Notes: generated by a model from the sequence alone, not told the origin. DNA of 32,168 nucleotides from Candidatus Bathycorpusculum sp. (GCA_009787585.1 WQSY01000003.1:1-32168), one strand, 5' to 3'. Shown: positions 8,487 to 15,859, counted from the first letter of the stretch. Translations and numbers: made by a program.

Positions 8487-9313
8487 ATTTTCAATTCCTC
8501 CTTTTCTTCAAAAAAGAAAGATATTTTTGAAGTGAAATCAGCAAAATCGTTGACTACAGGTATAACTATGGGTTTACCTGTAGTTGAAATAGAAACATCA
8601 GCCTTAATGCCGTATACAGCGTCAATATTTTTAGCTGTTAATACCTCTTCAGGAGTTCCCATGGCATAAATGCTGCCCTGTTTTAGCATGAACAGTTTAT
8701 CACAAAAACGGCTGGCTAAATTTAAGTCATGTATTGATACAATGACAGCGTGCCCTTTACTTTGAGTAAGACCTTTAAGTATACAGAGAATTTCAAGTTG
8801 ATGCTTAATATCTAAGGAACTTGTAGGTTCATCTAGCAGCAAAATTTGAGGTTGTTGTGCAAGAGCTCGGGCAATGATGACTTTTTGCTGCTCGCCACCA
8901 CTAAGTTCAGAGAATTGACGCATAGCAAGATGGTCAATACCTAAGAGCGTCATCATTTGAAAAACAATGCCATTGTCACGCTCACCTATACTCCAATGAA
9001 CATATGGTTTTCTACCCATCATTACAACATCAAATACTGTGAAGGGAAAAGCACTTACGGATGTTTGCGGAACATACCCCATCAGTTTGGATAATTCCTT
9101 AATAGAAAGCTTGCTGGTGTCTTGATCATTTATTAGAATACTGTTTGGTTTTGTCTTTAAGATACGGTTCATACATTTTAATAAAGTGCTTTTTCCTGAA
9201 CCGTTAGGACCAACGATAGCTATTAACTCGCCTATTTCAACGTTTAAATCAATATTTTTTAGAATTGAAACACCTGCATAACCAAACGAGAGATTGTTTA
9301 TAGTTAATTTCAA
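8483..9313 (-). CDS. btuD: corrinoid/iron-siderophore type ABC importer, ATPase (BtuD/FecE-like)
   Basis: 276 residues. Walker A GPNGSGKST at 35-43, Q-loop Gln 83, signature LSGGEQ at 137-142, Walker B ILLLDEP at 157-163, SLD D-loop and switch His 195 are all present. The YVPQ and VMMGRKPY motifs are typical of the FecE/BtuD branch serving B12, haem and siderophore importers. Start is a TTG at 9313, overlapping the stop of the permease gene by four bases (TTGA); an AGGAGG lies eleven bases upstream, inside the permease gene. Together with the permease and cobN/cbiZ in the same operon, cobamide or cobinamide is the likely substrate. The symbol reflects context; iron or nickel chelates cannot be excluded. 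Confidence 0.85.
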   Translation of the reverse strand: MKLTINNLSFGYAGVSILKNIDLNVEIGELIAIVGPNGSGKSTLLKCMNRILKTKPNSILINDQDTSKLSIKELSKLMGYVPQTSVSAFPFTVFDVVMMGRKPYVHWSIGERDNGIVFQMMTLLGIDHLAMRQFSELSGGEQQKVIIARALAQQPQILLLDEPTSSLDIKHQLEILCILKGLTQSKGHAVIVSIHDLNLASRFCDKLFMLKQGSIYAMGTPEEVLTAKNIDAVYGIKADVSISTTGKPIVIPVVNDFADFTSKISFFFEEKEELKI

Positions 9314-10386
9314 CTGAATCGATGCCTCCTTTTATGTATTAGTAAATAAATGAAAAATGGAACACCTATTAGGGATGTTACAATTCCAACTGGAAGCTCT
9401 GTTGGCATTATAATTAATCTAGCCACAGTGTCTGCGCCAAGAAGCATAAGAGCACCCATAAGTGCACTGCAAGGTATGAGGTACCGGTGGTCGTTGCCTA
9501 TTAGCATTCTAGAAATGTGAGGAGCAATCAAGTCTACAAAACCAATGATTCCAGTAAAAGATATTATACTGGCAGTAGCAACAGTTTCTAGAATCATGTT
9601 TATAGATAGAATACGTTTTGAATTGACTCCTAGACTAACAGCTACGTCTTCACCCATGCTTAGAACGTTAATGTTCCATGCTTGAGTCATCATGAGAATC
9701 ATTGCAATTGCGACGATGGGGAGACAAATCAAAATATTTTGCCAAGAGGCAGTGTAAAGTCCACCCATAAGCCAAAAAACAATAGCTGTAACAGCGTTTC
9801 GTTCGGGAGCGATATATTGTATGAGGGACAGAAGTGCAGAGAAGAGAAAGCCAACGGCTACTCCTGCTAAAATTACGGATTCAGAACTCATGCCTCTTAT
9901 ACGTGCAATAGAGTAAACTATTACCATAGCTATTAAACAAAAAATAAACGCATTACCAATTACAAGATAGCCCGCAAAAGTTGCAATGCTAACTCCAAAA
10001 ACTATAGCTAAGGCGGCACCAAAACCTGCCGCTGAGGAAATACCTAGTATATAAGATGATACAAGAGGATTACGTAAAATCCCCTGCATTGTTGCACCAG
10101 CAGTAGCTAAGCCAGCTCCAGCTATTATGGCTAGAACAATTCTGGGCAAGCGGATAGTCCAAATTATCGTCTCAGAAAGAGGGGATGCTGACCCAATGTT
10201 TAGGAATGGAAACGTTTTAGAAAAAATAACAGTTAATGCTTCACTAAGTCGGGGAGAAGAAGCTCCAAAACTAAGTGAAATTAATATTGTAACTATTAGC
10301 GCTAAAAATATAGAAAAAATTACAAGAATTTTTTTCTTTTTATCTTTACTGTAAAGCTTTTTTAAATCAACCGTGGAGGTGGTCAT
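9310..10386 (-). CDS. btuC: FecCD/BtuC family ABC importer permease
   Basis: 358 residues with roughly ten hydrophobic segments, as expected for BtuC-type permeases. Family blocks: RLPRIVLAIIAGAGLATAG near residue 98, MQGILRNPLVSSYILGISSAAGFG just after, MGGLYTASW in the middle, then GFVDLIAPHISRMLIGNDHR and the C-terminal LPVGIVTSLIGVPFF. The N-terminus is lysine-rich before the first membrane helix. The ATG at 10386 overlaps the stop of the preceding 68-codon ORF by four bases, and a GGAGGAG lies about a dozen bases upstream, slightly far. It forms the channel used with the ATPase encoded next. The substrate-binding protein (BtuF type) that such importers need is not in this window. Substrate inferred from neighbours as a corrinoid. 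Confidence 0.87.
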   Translation of the reverse strand: MTTSTVDLKKLYSKDKKKKILVIFSIFLALIVTILISLSFGASSPRLSEALTVIFSKTFPFLNIGSASPLSETIIWTIRLPRIVLAIIAGAGLATAGATMQGILRNPLVSSYILGISSAAGFGAALAIVFGVSIATFAGYLVIGNAFIFCLIAMVIVYSIARIRGMSSESVILAGVAVGFLFSALLSLIQYIAPERNAVTAIVFWLMGGLYTASWQNILICLPIVAIAMILMMTQAWNINVLSMGEDVAVSLGVNSKRILSINMILETVATASIISFTGIIGFVDLIAPHISRMLIGNDHRYLIPCSALMGALMLLGADTVARLIIMPTELPVGIVTSLIGVPFFIYLLIHKRRHRFS

Positions 10387-10589
10387 GAATACTCAAACGC
10401 TCCTCCAGTGTTGACTCTACAAATCTTTTTGACTATTAGGCAGTTAAGATATTTATGTTGTGTACATGAGATTAAAGTTGAGGTATAGTATAAACCTGAT
10501 GAATTTTTGACAAAAAAACGGGTGTATGCACCATAAGTCAAAGCAGACAAAGCAGTTAACAATACATCTGAAGCAGTCAGTTTTTTCAA
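10383..10589 (-). CDS. 68-codon ORF inside the corrinoid operon, unknown or vestigial
   Basis: A short reading frame bridging the 22-base gap after the chelatase motor and the permease. It starts at TTG with GGAG eight bases upstream and overlaps the permease ATG by four bases, the same coupling seen at the other junctions, so it is probably translated. The first 25 residues (LTASDVLLTALSALTYGAY) look like the start of a membrane protein; the remainder, after a run of seven T, is polar with four cysteines and has no clear character. It may be a genuine small membrane peptide, or the N-terminal stub of a frameshifted transport component. No family recognised. Confidence 0.4.
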   Translation of the reverse strand: MKKLTASDVLLTALSALTYGAYTRFFVKNSSGLYYTSTLISCTQHKYLNCLIVKKICRVNTGGAFEYS

Positions 10590-10611
10590 CTTTTTATCTC
10601 CATCAGTTCAG

Positions 10612-12630
10612 TTAATTAGTTATGTTAATAGTTGTAGTAGAGTGATCATGGAATAGTTGTGTTCTAACGGCTGAAACTATAGGGTTTGCGCGTAGCTCTT
10701 CTAAACGTAAATATTTACTGCCCATTGTCTGAGAAATCTGTTTGACTAAGCCAAAATTAAGAAACCCGTGTTCAGTATCTATAGCAATTGATTGTATGCC
10801 CTTAGAGGCAATTTTGCAGGCAATATTTTTGGCTTCGACGACAGGGTCACCACCGTAAAGATTAACGTTTGCACGTCCATCGGAAACTAGTACTAACAGA
10901 GGGATATCATCTGTTCGAAGAGAAGATTCAACAGTGTCTAAACCAAGTTTTAATCCATGAGCTAAAGGCGTGCGACCACCAGTTGGTAGAGTGGTTAAAT
11001 ATTTTTGTGCTAGCTCTACACTATTAGTAGGAGGTAAAACAAGTTCCGCAGAGTTTTTACGAAATACTACCATACCCACACGATCTCTACGTTGATAAGC
11101 ATCCAACAGAAGAGAAAGAACCGCTCCTTTAGTTGCACTCATACGTTCCTCTGCAGCCATAGAACCACTGGCATCAACAATGAACATAATCAGATTACCC
11201 ATTTTTGTTTCTCGAACTTTTTCACGTAAATCACAACTTTCAATTAAAAGAGCCATCTGCTGCTGAGGCTGATTGTTAACCGTTTCTTTTCGTCGTTTCT
11301 GGAAAGGCGCTGCTGCACGTAGAGTTGCATCAAAAGCTAAATCAGTAACTTTGCCACGAGGAAGCATGCTTGCCACATAATGGCCTCTTTTTGAATCGCT
11401 AATGATTTTTGAACGTCTACCTGAGCCATGGCGTTCAATTTCATCAAGAACAGACGAAGAGAAGGTTTTTACAGAATAGGGCTCATCGGCTTGAAAAACA
11501 TGTTCTTCTGCGGGTTCATCTTGTTTATCTGACTTATCTTTATCTTCATTCTGTGTATTGTCATTGTTTTGTGGCGGCGTTTGTTGTTTGTCGTTGTTCC
11601 ATTTTTGGATGCTTTCATTAATTTGTTGATGTTCCATTTTGGGTTCTTCAAAGGGTTGACGACGTTGACGATGTGGAAGTACTAGTTCCGCTGCTTCTTT
11701 TATGTCGTCTTCGGTAACGTTTATACGGCCATTGTAAGCTGCAATGGTGCAAGCCGTTTTGTACATAGCAATGTCTGCACGATGCCCGTCTACTGCAAAG
11801 TCAGTACAAATTTGCGTTATCAGATCAAGCAAATCTGAGCTTAATGTTACTTTAGGCAGAAGCTCAGTTGCAGACAGGATTTTCTGACGTATGTTTTCTT
11901 GAGCATCAAAGTTGTAGGCAATAAATGATATGGAATTGCTTTCATAAGCAATTCGTCGGCGTATTATTTCGGCTCGGGCCTCTTTATAGGGTATACCTTT
12001 GACCTCGACGGAGAGGGCAAAGCGATCTAAAAGTTGAGGCCGAAGCTCACCCTCTTCAGGATTCATTGTTCCGATTAAAACAAATTGTGAGGGGTGACTA
12101 AAAGAAACTCCTTCGCGTTCAACAAAGTTTACACCCATTGCAGCAGCATCAAGCAATACATCAACTAAGTGGTCATCTAGTAAATTAACCTCATCAATAT
12201 AGAGAACATTGCGATTAGCTTGAGCTAAAATTCCAGAGTCGAAATGTTTCTCACCTGTTTTAATGGCTTTTTCAATGTCGATAGTGCCTACTAGGCGATC
12301 TTCTGTAGCTCCAACAGGTAGTTCAACTACAGAAACGGCGCGTTTAATAATTGGCAATTTTTCATTATTTACCTTTTTGGAGGCACAAGTTTCACAGAGA
12401 TCTTTGGGGTTTTTTGGATCACAATGGAAAGGACAATTAGCAACAACTTCGATCTCAGGTAAAAGGTTAGCTAGAGCGCGTACAGTTAAGGATTTACCAG
12501 TTCCTTTTTCACCTCTAAGAAGAACACCTCCTATTTTTGGGTTGATTACATTTAGAATTAGAGCTAGTTTCATTTTGTCTTGACCGACAATAGCGCTAAA
12601 CGGGTAAACTGTTTTGTTTTGCGAATGCAT
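10612..12630 (-). CDS. chlID: fused ChlI/ChlD-type chelatase motor (AAA+ plus VWA)
   Basis: 672 residues combining both small chelatase subunits in one chain. N-terminal AAA+ domain: Walker A GEKGTGKS at 40-47, the conserved cysteine cluster at 66, 70, 79 and 82 (CPFHCDP, LCETC), Walker B VLYIDE at 142-147, sensor GTMN at 187-190, arginine finger in LLDRFA near 203. A charged, Gln/Asn/Asp/Lys-rich linker covers about 345-385. The C-terminal VWA domain has a complete MIDAS: DASGS from 486, GGRTP near 552, VSDGR near 583. In bacteria the motor hydrolyses ATP to drive metal insertion by BchH or CobN; here cobN is four genes downstream. It is the first gene of the operon and has a TATA-like box about 40 bases before its ATG. 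The Shine-Dalgarno site is weak (GGTTGAG). Gene symbol descriptive. Confidence 0.9.
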   Translation of the reverse strand: MHSQNKTVYPFSAIVGQDKMKLALILNVINPKIGGVLLRGEKGTGKSLTVRALANLLPEIEVVANCPFHCDPKNPKDLCETCASKKVNNEKLPIIKRAVSVVELPVGATEDRLVGTIDIEKAIKTGEKHFDSGILAQANRNVLYIDEVNLLDDHLVDVLLDAAAMGVNFVEREGVSFSHPSQFVLIGTMNPEEGELRPQLLDRFALSVEVKGIPYKEARAEIIRRRIAYESNSISFIAYNFDAQENIRQKILSATELLPKVTLSSDLLDLITQICTDFAVDGHRADIAMYKTACTIAAYNGRINVTEDDIKEAAELVLPHRQRRQPFEEPKMEHQQINESIQKWNNDKQQTPPQNNDNTQNEDKDKSDKQDEPAEEHVFQADEPYSVKTFSSSVLDEIERHGSGRRSKIISDSKRGHYVASMLPRGKVTDLAFDATLRAAAPFQKRRKETVNNQPQQQMALLIESCDLREKVRETKMGNLIMFIVDASGSMAAEERMSATKGAVLSLLLDAYQRRDRVGMVVFRKNSAELVLPPTNSVELAQKYLTTLPTGGRTPLAHGLKLGLDTVESSLRTDDIPLLVLVSDGRANVNLYGGDPVVEAKNIACKIASKGIQSIAIDTEHGFLNFGLVKQISQTMGSKYLRLEELRANPIVSAVRTQLFHDHSTTTINITN

Positions 12631-12668
12631 CTTCTAAATCTCAACCTGATAAAAGTAGCTAATAAAAC

Positions 12669-12676
12669 ATATAAAT
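12669..12676 (-). promoter_or_regulatory. TATA-like box of the chelatase/corrinoid operon
   Basis: Minus-strand ATTTATAT, about 40 bases upstream of the chlID ATG. It would place transcription start near 12646 and give a leader of roughly 15 bases. It is the best archaeal TATA box in the 280-base gap between tRNA-Pro and this operon. No corrinoid riboswitch (B12-box) sequence is visible around it. Confidence 0.4.
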
Positions 12677-12909
12677 CATTGTTTAACTAAAATTAATAAC
12701 AAGTTGATAAATATAGGTTTAACATATATGAAAAACAAAATAAAAAAATGATAGTCAATCATTCAAGCTAAGTTTTGATGAAACCAAAAACAGTGCAGAA
12801 ATCGAGCTAGGCCCTTGATTTCTAAACTATAAAAGAGAATTAACACAATGGAAAAATATCCCAAGAGAAAACTGTTATTTTCAATAAACAACAATAAATG
12901 CATGAATGT

Positions 12910-12987
12910 TGGTGGGGCTGCCCGGATTTGAACCGGGGTCTATAGCGCCCGAGGCTACAAGCCTGGACCAAACTAGCCGACAGCCCC
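12910..12987 (-). tRNA. tRNA-Pro (anticodon CGG), CCA encoded
   Basis: Cloverleaf read on the minus strand: acceptor GGGGCTG pairs with CAGCCCC; D-stem GGCT pairs with GGCT through two G-U pairs, with an 11-base D-loop holding GG; anticodon stem GTAGC/GCTAT (last pair G-U) closes the loop CTCGGGC, giving anticodon CGG with U33 and G37, as usual in tRNA-Pro; T-arm CCCGG-TTCAAAT-CCGGG is perfect. Discriminator A is at 12913, and CCA is encoded at 12912-12910. No intron. A competing fold with anticodon UGU leaves no D-arm and was discarded. Confidence 0.93.
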
Positions 12988-13016
12988 TTAAGGTTATTGA
13001 TTTGTTGGTTTAATGG

Positions 13017-13023
13017 TATATTA
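13017..13023 (-). promoter_or_regulatory. TATA-like box for tRNA-Pro
   Basis: Minus-strand TAATATA centred about 33 bases before the mature 5' end of the tRNA. This spacing would allow a 5' leader of a few bases, to be removed by RNase P. It lies in the gap between the tRNA and the end of the 193-residue membrane protein gene. Confidence 0.3.
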
Positions 13024-13085
13024 GCCTTTAAACTTACCGTGAAATCGAAACCAATTCTGGATGTAGTTTTCGTTTGGTTATGTTG

Positions 13086-13667
13086 CTATATATTGTGTTG
13101 TTTTTTGTGGTATATTCTTGCAATTATGCATAGAATAGCTGCTGTTATAGCTAGGTATAGGGGCCATTGGAAAGCTGCTGTTGCCTTGACAATAACACCC
13201 ACGTCTTCAGTAGTGAATTGTTCAGGCAGGATTACTGTTGCGGTGCCTACTAGGGGAATGGCCATATCAAAGATTGCATGGGCTACTAGAACAATTAGTG
13301 AAAGACATAATGTACTAGTGATGACGGAGTATAAGGGTTTTTTCCATGCAAAGTCTAGCAGATCTTTTGCGTAGGGTTTAGTTGGGGCCATAGAGTATAT
13401 GAGCATAATTATGCCGCTACATAAAAATGTCAAAATGCTACCTATGTTTAAGGCGGAAATTAGGGGTATGGTAAAATGTGCCCCTAGTAGACCAAAGTTT
13501 GTGTTCATAGGTGACACGTTGATTTTTACGATGTCTGCACCTATGGTTAGGCGCCACCAGGGATTGTACAGAGAGACTATGATAACAACAAGAGTCAAAA
13601 TGCCGCCTACAACGCCAAACCAATTAATTTTTGATAGGTGACTGCCTAAATGTTTTAAATTTTTCAT
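13086..13667 (-). CDS. four-helix membrane protein of unknown function, 193 aa
   Basis: No family recognised. Four hydrophobic segments are visible: about residues 16-34 (FGVVGGILTLVVIIVSLY), 70-92, 113-137 and 168-187. Between the first two lies an extracytosolic-looking loop beginning with NPWW, a pattern of beta-prone polar residues, and between the third and fourth a second loop with PEQFTTEDVG. The tail is basic (ARIYHKKQ), pointing to an inside C-terminus. Its Shine-Dalgarno AGGTGA overlaps the stop of the preceding gene, only four bases away, so the two are translated together. That partner is a single-anchor protein with an exported beta domain; the pair may form one envelope complex, which is inference from coupling only. 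Confidence 0.65.
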   Translation of the reverse strand: MKNLKHLGSHLSKINWFGVVGGILTLVVIIVSLYNPWWRLTIGADIVKINVSPMNTNFGLLGAHFTIPLISALNIGSILTFLCSGIIMLIYSMAPTKPYAKDLLDFAWKKPLYSVITSTLCLSLIVLVAHAIFDMAIPLVGTATVILPEQFTTEDVGVIVKATAAFQWPLYLAITAAILCIIARIYHKKQHNI

Positions 13668-13671
13668 ACGG

Positions 13672-14262
13672 TCACCTAAATAGCAAGTTGTTAAGGGTAA
13701 GAATTGTCATGGGCACATGTATTATGCCTAGTTTTCTGTGGGGCATATTAATTTTTATGTCTGTTAGATCTACGCTGTAATTTGTAAATTCAGTTTTTAT
13801 ACTGTCTTGTCCTTGATGTTCAGCTTTTATGTGTTCTATAGTTTCAGGTGTCAAATGGCAGGTAACAGTTAAGTCAAGAGTTTGATGCGGCTCCAAAGTT
13901 GCAGGTTCAATGAAAACATCACCTAAGGCAAATTCATGATCTACACAGACTATTTCTGCGTCCATGGATGCTATGGTAATTTTGCCATCTAGGGGGTTAG
14001 TAAAGTTGTAGGTTAATAGTAGATTGTTATCTTGAGTGAAAACAGGCTCACCTGTTAGGATAGGTAAAGGAAAGGCCATGCCTGCAAAGTCAACATAGTC
14101 TGCGTTAACAAGATCATCTGGACCGCCTTTAAGTATTGCCGAGATACTAGGCGGTAAAATTAAGTCAACAGGATTCTCATGATAACGTATTACCTGGACT
14201 GTTATAGGCGTTACAGCTATTAAAATAGTAATTACCGTGAGGAAAACTTTGAGCTTATTCAT
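13672..14262 (-). CDS. membrane-anchored exported protein with LEA14-like beta domain
   Basis: 196 residues. One N-terminal hydrophobic segment (VFLTVITILIAVTPITV, about 6-22) acts as signal anchor; the rest should lie outside. Residues from about 85 to 180 read like the water-stress/LEA14 fold: NFTNPLDGKITIASMDAEIV, then LGDVFIEPATLEPHQTLDLT and a closing strand region. That resemblance is by pattern only. Two cysteines in the beta domain (IVCVD, TVTCHL) could pair as a disulfide. The start ATG at 14262 has only a weak Shine-Dalgarno (GGATG, rather far). It is followed after four bases by the gene of a four-helix membrane protein. Function unknown. Confidence 0.6.
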   Translation of the reverse strand: MNKLKVFLTVITILIAVTPITVQVIRYHENPVDLILPPSISAILKGGPDDLVNADYVDFAGMAFPLPILTGEPVFTQDNNLLLTYNFTNPLDGKITIASMDAEIVCVDHEFALGDVFIEPATLEPHQTLDLTVTCHLTPETIEHIKAEHQGQDSIKTEFTNYSVDLTDIKINMPHRKLGIIHVPMTILTLNNLLFR

Positions 14263-14312
14263 TTAACTGTTACATCCAACTAACGACTATTTTCATTGAC
14301 ACACTTAAGCCT

Positions 14313-14326
14313 ATCGTAATTACGAT
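14313..14326. repeat. 14-bp perfect palindrome at a gene end
   Basis: ATCGTAATTACGAT is identical on both strands and overlaps the last codons and stop of the XPF-type nuclease gene. It could form a short hairpin at the 3' end of that transcript or bind a dimeric protein upstream of the 196-residue envelope gene, whose ATG lies 51 bases further on. It has no following T-run. Confidence 0.4.
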
Positions 14327-15090
14327 TTGTTTTCTTGAGTCGATTGTTTAGACTCCTTATTTTCTTGAGGTGCCTGTTTAGTCTCTTTATAGGGCGTAGA
14401 TAAGACTTCTTTTACTTTATTTGTGATAACGGGTCCTAATCCGTTAACAGTTTTAGACCATTGCTCCACATTCATTAACGCGTTAACAGGTGTCTGATAA
14501 GTATCTAATATAGCAATTGCTTTTTCTCGTCCAATGCTAGGTAAACTGGCGATAAAGTAAATTTGTGCATCTGTTAAAGTTTCATGTTTCTTAGATGCAT
14601 GTACCACTGGGGATCTTTTTTCAACAATCTGCTCCTGTTTTGCAGCAGTGTAAAGAAAATCAATGGTCTCTTTATAAGAACCAGTATTAACAATAGCTAT
14701 ACCGTTTTTTGCTAAATTAAACATTGCCCCCCAAACAGCTTGTGGCTGAATGCTGCTATATTTATAAATTATAGGTAAATAGCCTTCAAGAATAAGTAAA
14801 GCCTTAGGGTAAACATCTTTTAACAGAAAAAGTTGTTCAAATAAATAACGTTTAGTCAGAGTATAAACAAAGTCATTAACTGTCTTACGCTCTACCGCAC
14901 ACTGGTCAGATATTACATAATCGCCCTTATCAAGCAACTGTGTTTTAACAACTGCGCCTTTCTCATTGAGGCCCTTTAAAATTTTTGACGCACTGCTAGC
15001 TTCTCGACTATCAATAATAATCATGGGTTCTTCACTCTTCTGTTTTTTTTCACCAAAAAAAGGAACAAGCGTCTCTGTGTTTAACGTCAT
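14320..15090 (-). CDS. xpf: XPF/ERCC4-type structure-specific nuclease, helicase-less
   Basis: Short archaeal XPF: ERCC4 nuclease fold plus a tandem helix-hairpin-helix end, no helicase, as in TACK archaea. Nuclease marks: IIIDSRE (about residues 24-30 from this start), then DKGDYVIS and AVERKTVNDF, the GDY...ERKxxxD active site. The HhH part includes IASLPSIGREKA and VNGLGPVITNKV. In known relatives it cuts 3'-flap and fork DNA together with PCNA. The N-terminus has TETLVPFFG, similar to a PCNA-binding peptide (QxxLxxFF), whereas crenarchaeal XPF has such a motif at the C-terminus. The C-terminal tail is a Gln/Glu/Lys/Ser low-complexity repeat. I prefer ATG 15090 over TTG 15099, which adds three residues. 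The gene follows the DUF3786 gene closely. Confidence 0.87.
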   Translation of the reverse strand: MTLNTETLVPFFGEKKQKSEEPMIIIDSREASSASKILKGLNEKGAVVKTQLLDKGDYVISDQCAVERKTVNDFVYTLTKRYLFEQLFLLKDVYPKALLILEGYLPIIYKYSSIQPQAVWGAMFNLAKNGIAIVNTGSYKETIDFLYTAAKQEQIVEKRSPVVHASKKHETLTDAQIYFIASLPSIGREKAIAILDTYQTPVNALMNVEQWSKTVNGLGPVITNKVKEVLSTPYKETKQAPQENKESKQSTQENKS

Positions 15091-15104
15091 AATTATCAAC
15101 CAAA

Positions 15105-15728
15105 TTAATATTTACCCTTTAGACTTTTTTGGGCTATAGACATACGCCAAACTGAGAAATCAGATATCCAAGATATATCTTCTACATTTAGAAATTTGCC
15201 TGCAGATTCATCGAAAAGCACCTTAGCTGAAGGAGGTAATCTCTCGTCGTTTTCATCTTCAGTAGTAGCAGTCCAGAGAATAAATGTTAAGGGTATGCCG
15301 GGGAGGGTTTCAAGTTCAACTGAATAATCGCCATATTTTAGTATCTTTCCACATAGTATTGTAGTAACTAAAATTAATTCGGAAGGGCAGTTACCAAAAA
15401 GTTTTACAACAGTTTCAACTACTCGATGGTAAAAAGCGTTTTCATAAGCGTAGCCTCCAGAAAAATCTTTTAGATTAACCAATTTACTGGCTTTAACAGG
15501 CTTATTAGTAATAGCAGAATGTGCGTACTTTGTTAGTATCTCCGAAAGTTGTTCGTACATAGTTGAATCTTTGGTTTCGAATGGAACAGTGTTTTGTTGA
15601 ATAATATCTTGTAAATCTCCTGTTTGTAAATTTAAACTATACCCTAGAAAGTGAAAGTTTTTTTCAGATTTACCTGTGATCTCTGCTATTTGGTTAAGAG
15701 TTTTAGAGGTCAAATTTAAAAGTGTCAT
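15105..15728 (-). CDS. DUF3786 family protein
   Basis: 207 residues, no membrane segment. The second half matches the pattern of DUF3786, a family of unknown function in anaerobic bacteria and archaea: SGGYAYENAFYHRVV near residue 90, LFGNCPSELI, GDYSVELETLPGIPLTFILW, then PPSAKVLFDESAGKFL and a closing EDISWISDF. DUF3786 proteins are often seen near corrinoid or one-carbon genes, so the corrinoid operon in the same window may be relevant; that link is from memory and context. ATG 15728 has GGAG seven bases upstream. The gap to the XPF-type nuclease gene is 14 bases or less, so they form one transcript. The gap to EF-1 alpha upstream holds a T-rich terminator. Confidence 0.75.
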   Translation of the reverse strand: MTLLNLTSKTLNQIAEITGKSEKNFHFLGYSLNLQTGDLQDIIQQNTVPFETKDSTMYEQLSEILTKYAHSAITNKPVKASKLVNLKDFSGGYAYENAFYHRVVETVVKLFGNCPSELILVTTILCGKILKYGDYSVELETLPGIPLTFILWTATTEDENDERLPPSAKVLFDESAGKFLNVEDISWISDFSVWRMSIAQKSLKGKY

Positions 15729-15828
15729 TAGTATTCTCCGATGAAATGTATATTTTAAAATGTTTGAAGGTATTTAGGTATTCTCTTAAGGGAGAGAGAA
15801 TAAAATTTGTGGAAGAATGATTTTTAGG

Positions 15829-15850
15829 GTTAAATAAATAAAAAATTAAA
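15829..15850 (-). terminator. T-rich terminator after EF-1 alpha
   Basis: On the minus strand the stop codon is followed within about ten bases by TTTAATTTTTTATTTATTTAA. Oligo-T tracts without a hairpin are the normal archaeal stop signal. The next gene has its own ribosome binding site about 100 bases on. Confidence 0.5.
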
Positions 15851-15859
15851 GAGTAGGGT

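Noticed and set aside
12263-12583. 106-codon plus-strand frame
   Set aside because: Antisense to the AAA+ part of the chelatase motor; no ribosome binding site and no protein-like pattern.
12796-12825. AGAAATC/GATTTCT inverted repeat between tRNA-Pro and the chelatase operon
   Set aside because: Seven pairs with a 13-base loop are common by chance in AT-rich DNA; no link to a riboswitch fold could be seen.
12913-12987. Reading the tRNA as tRNA-Thr (anticodon UGU)
   Set aside because: That fold has a mismatch in the anticodon stem and leaves no room for a D-arm; the proline fold pairs all stems.
12997-13374. 125-codon plus-strand frame beside the tRNA
   Set aside because: Mostly antisense to the four-helix membrane protein, whose coupling to the preceding gene is far better supported.
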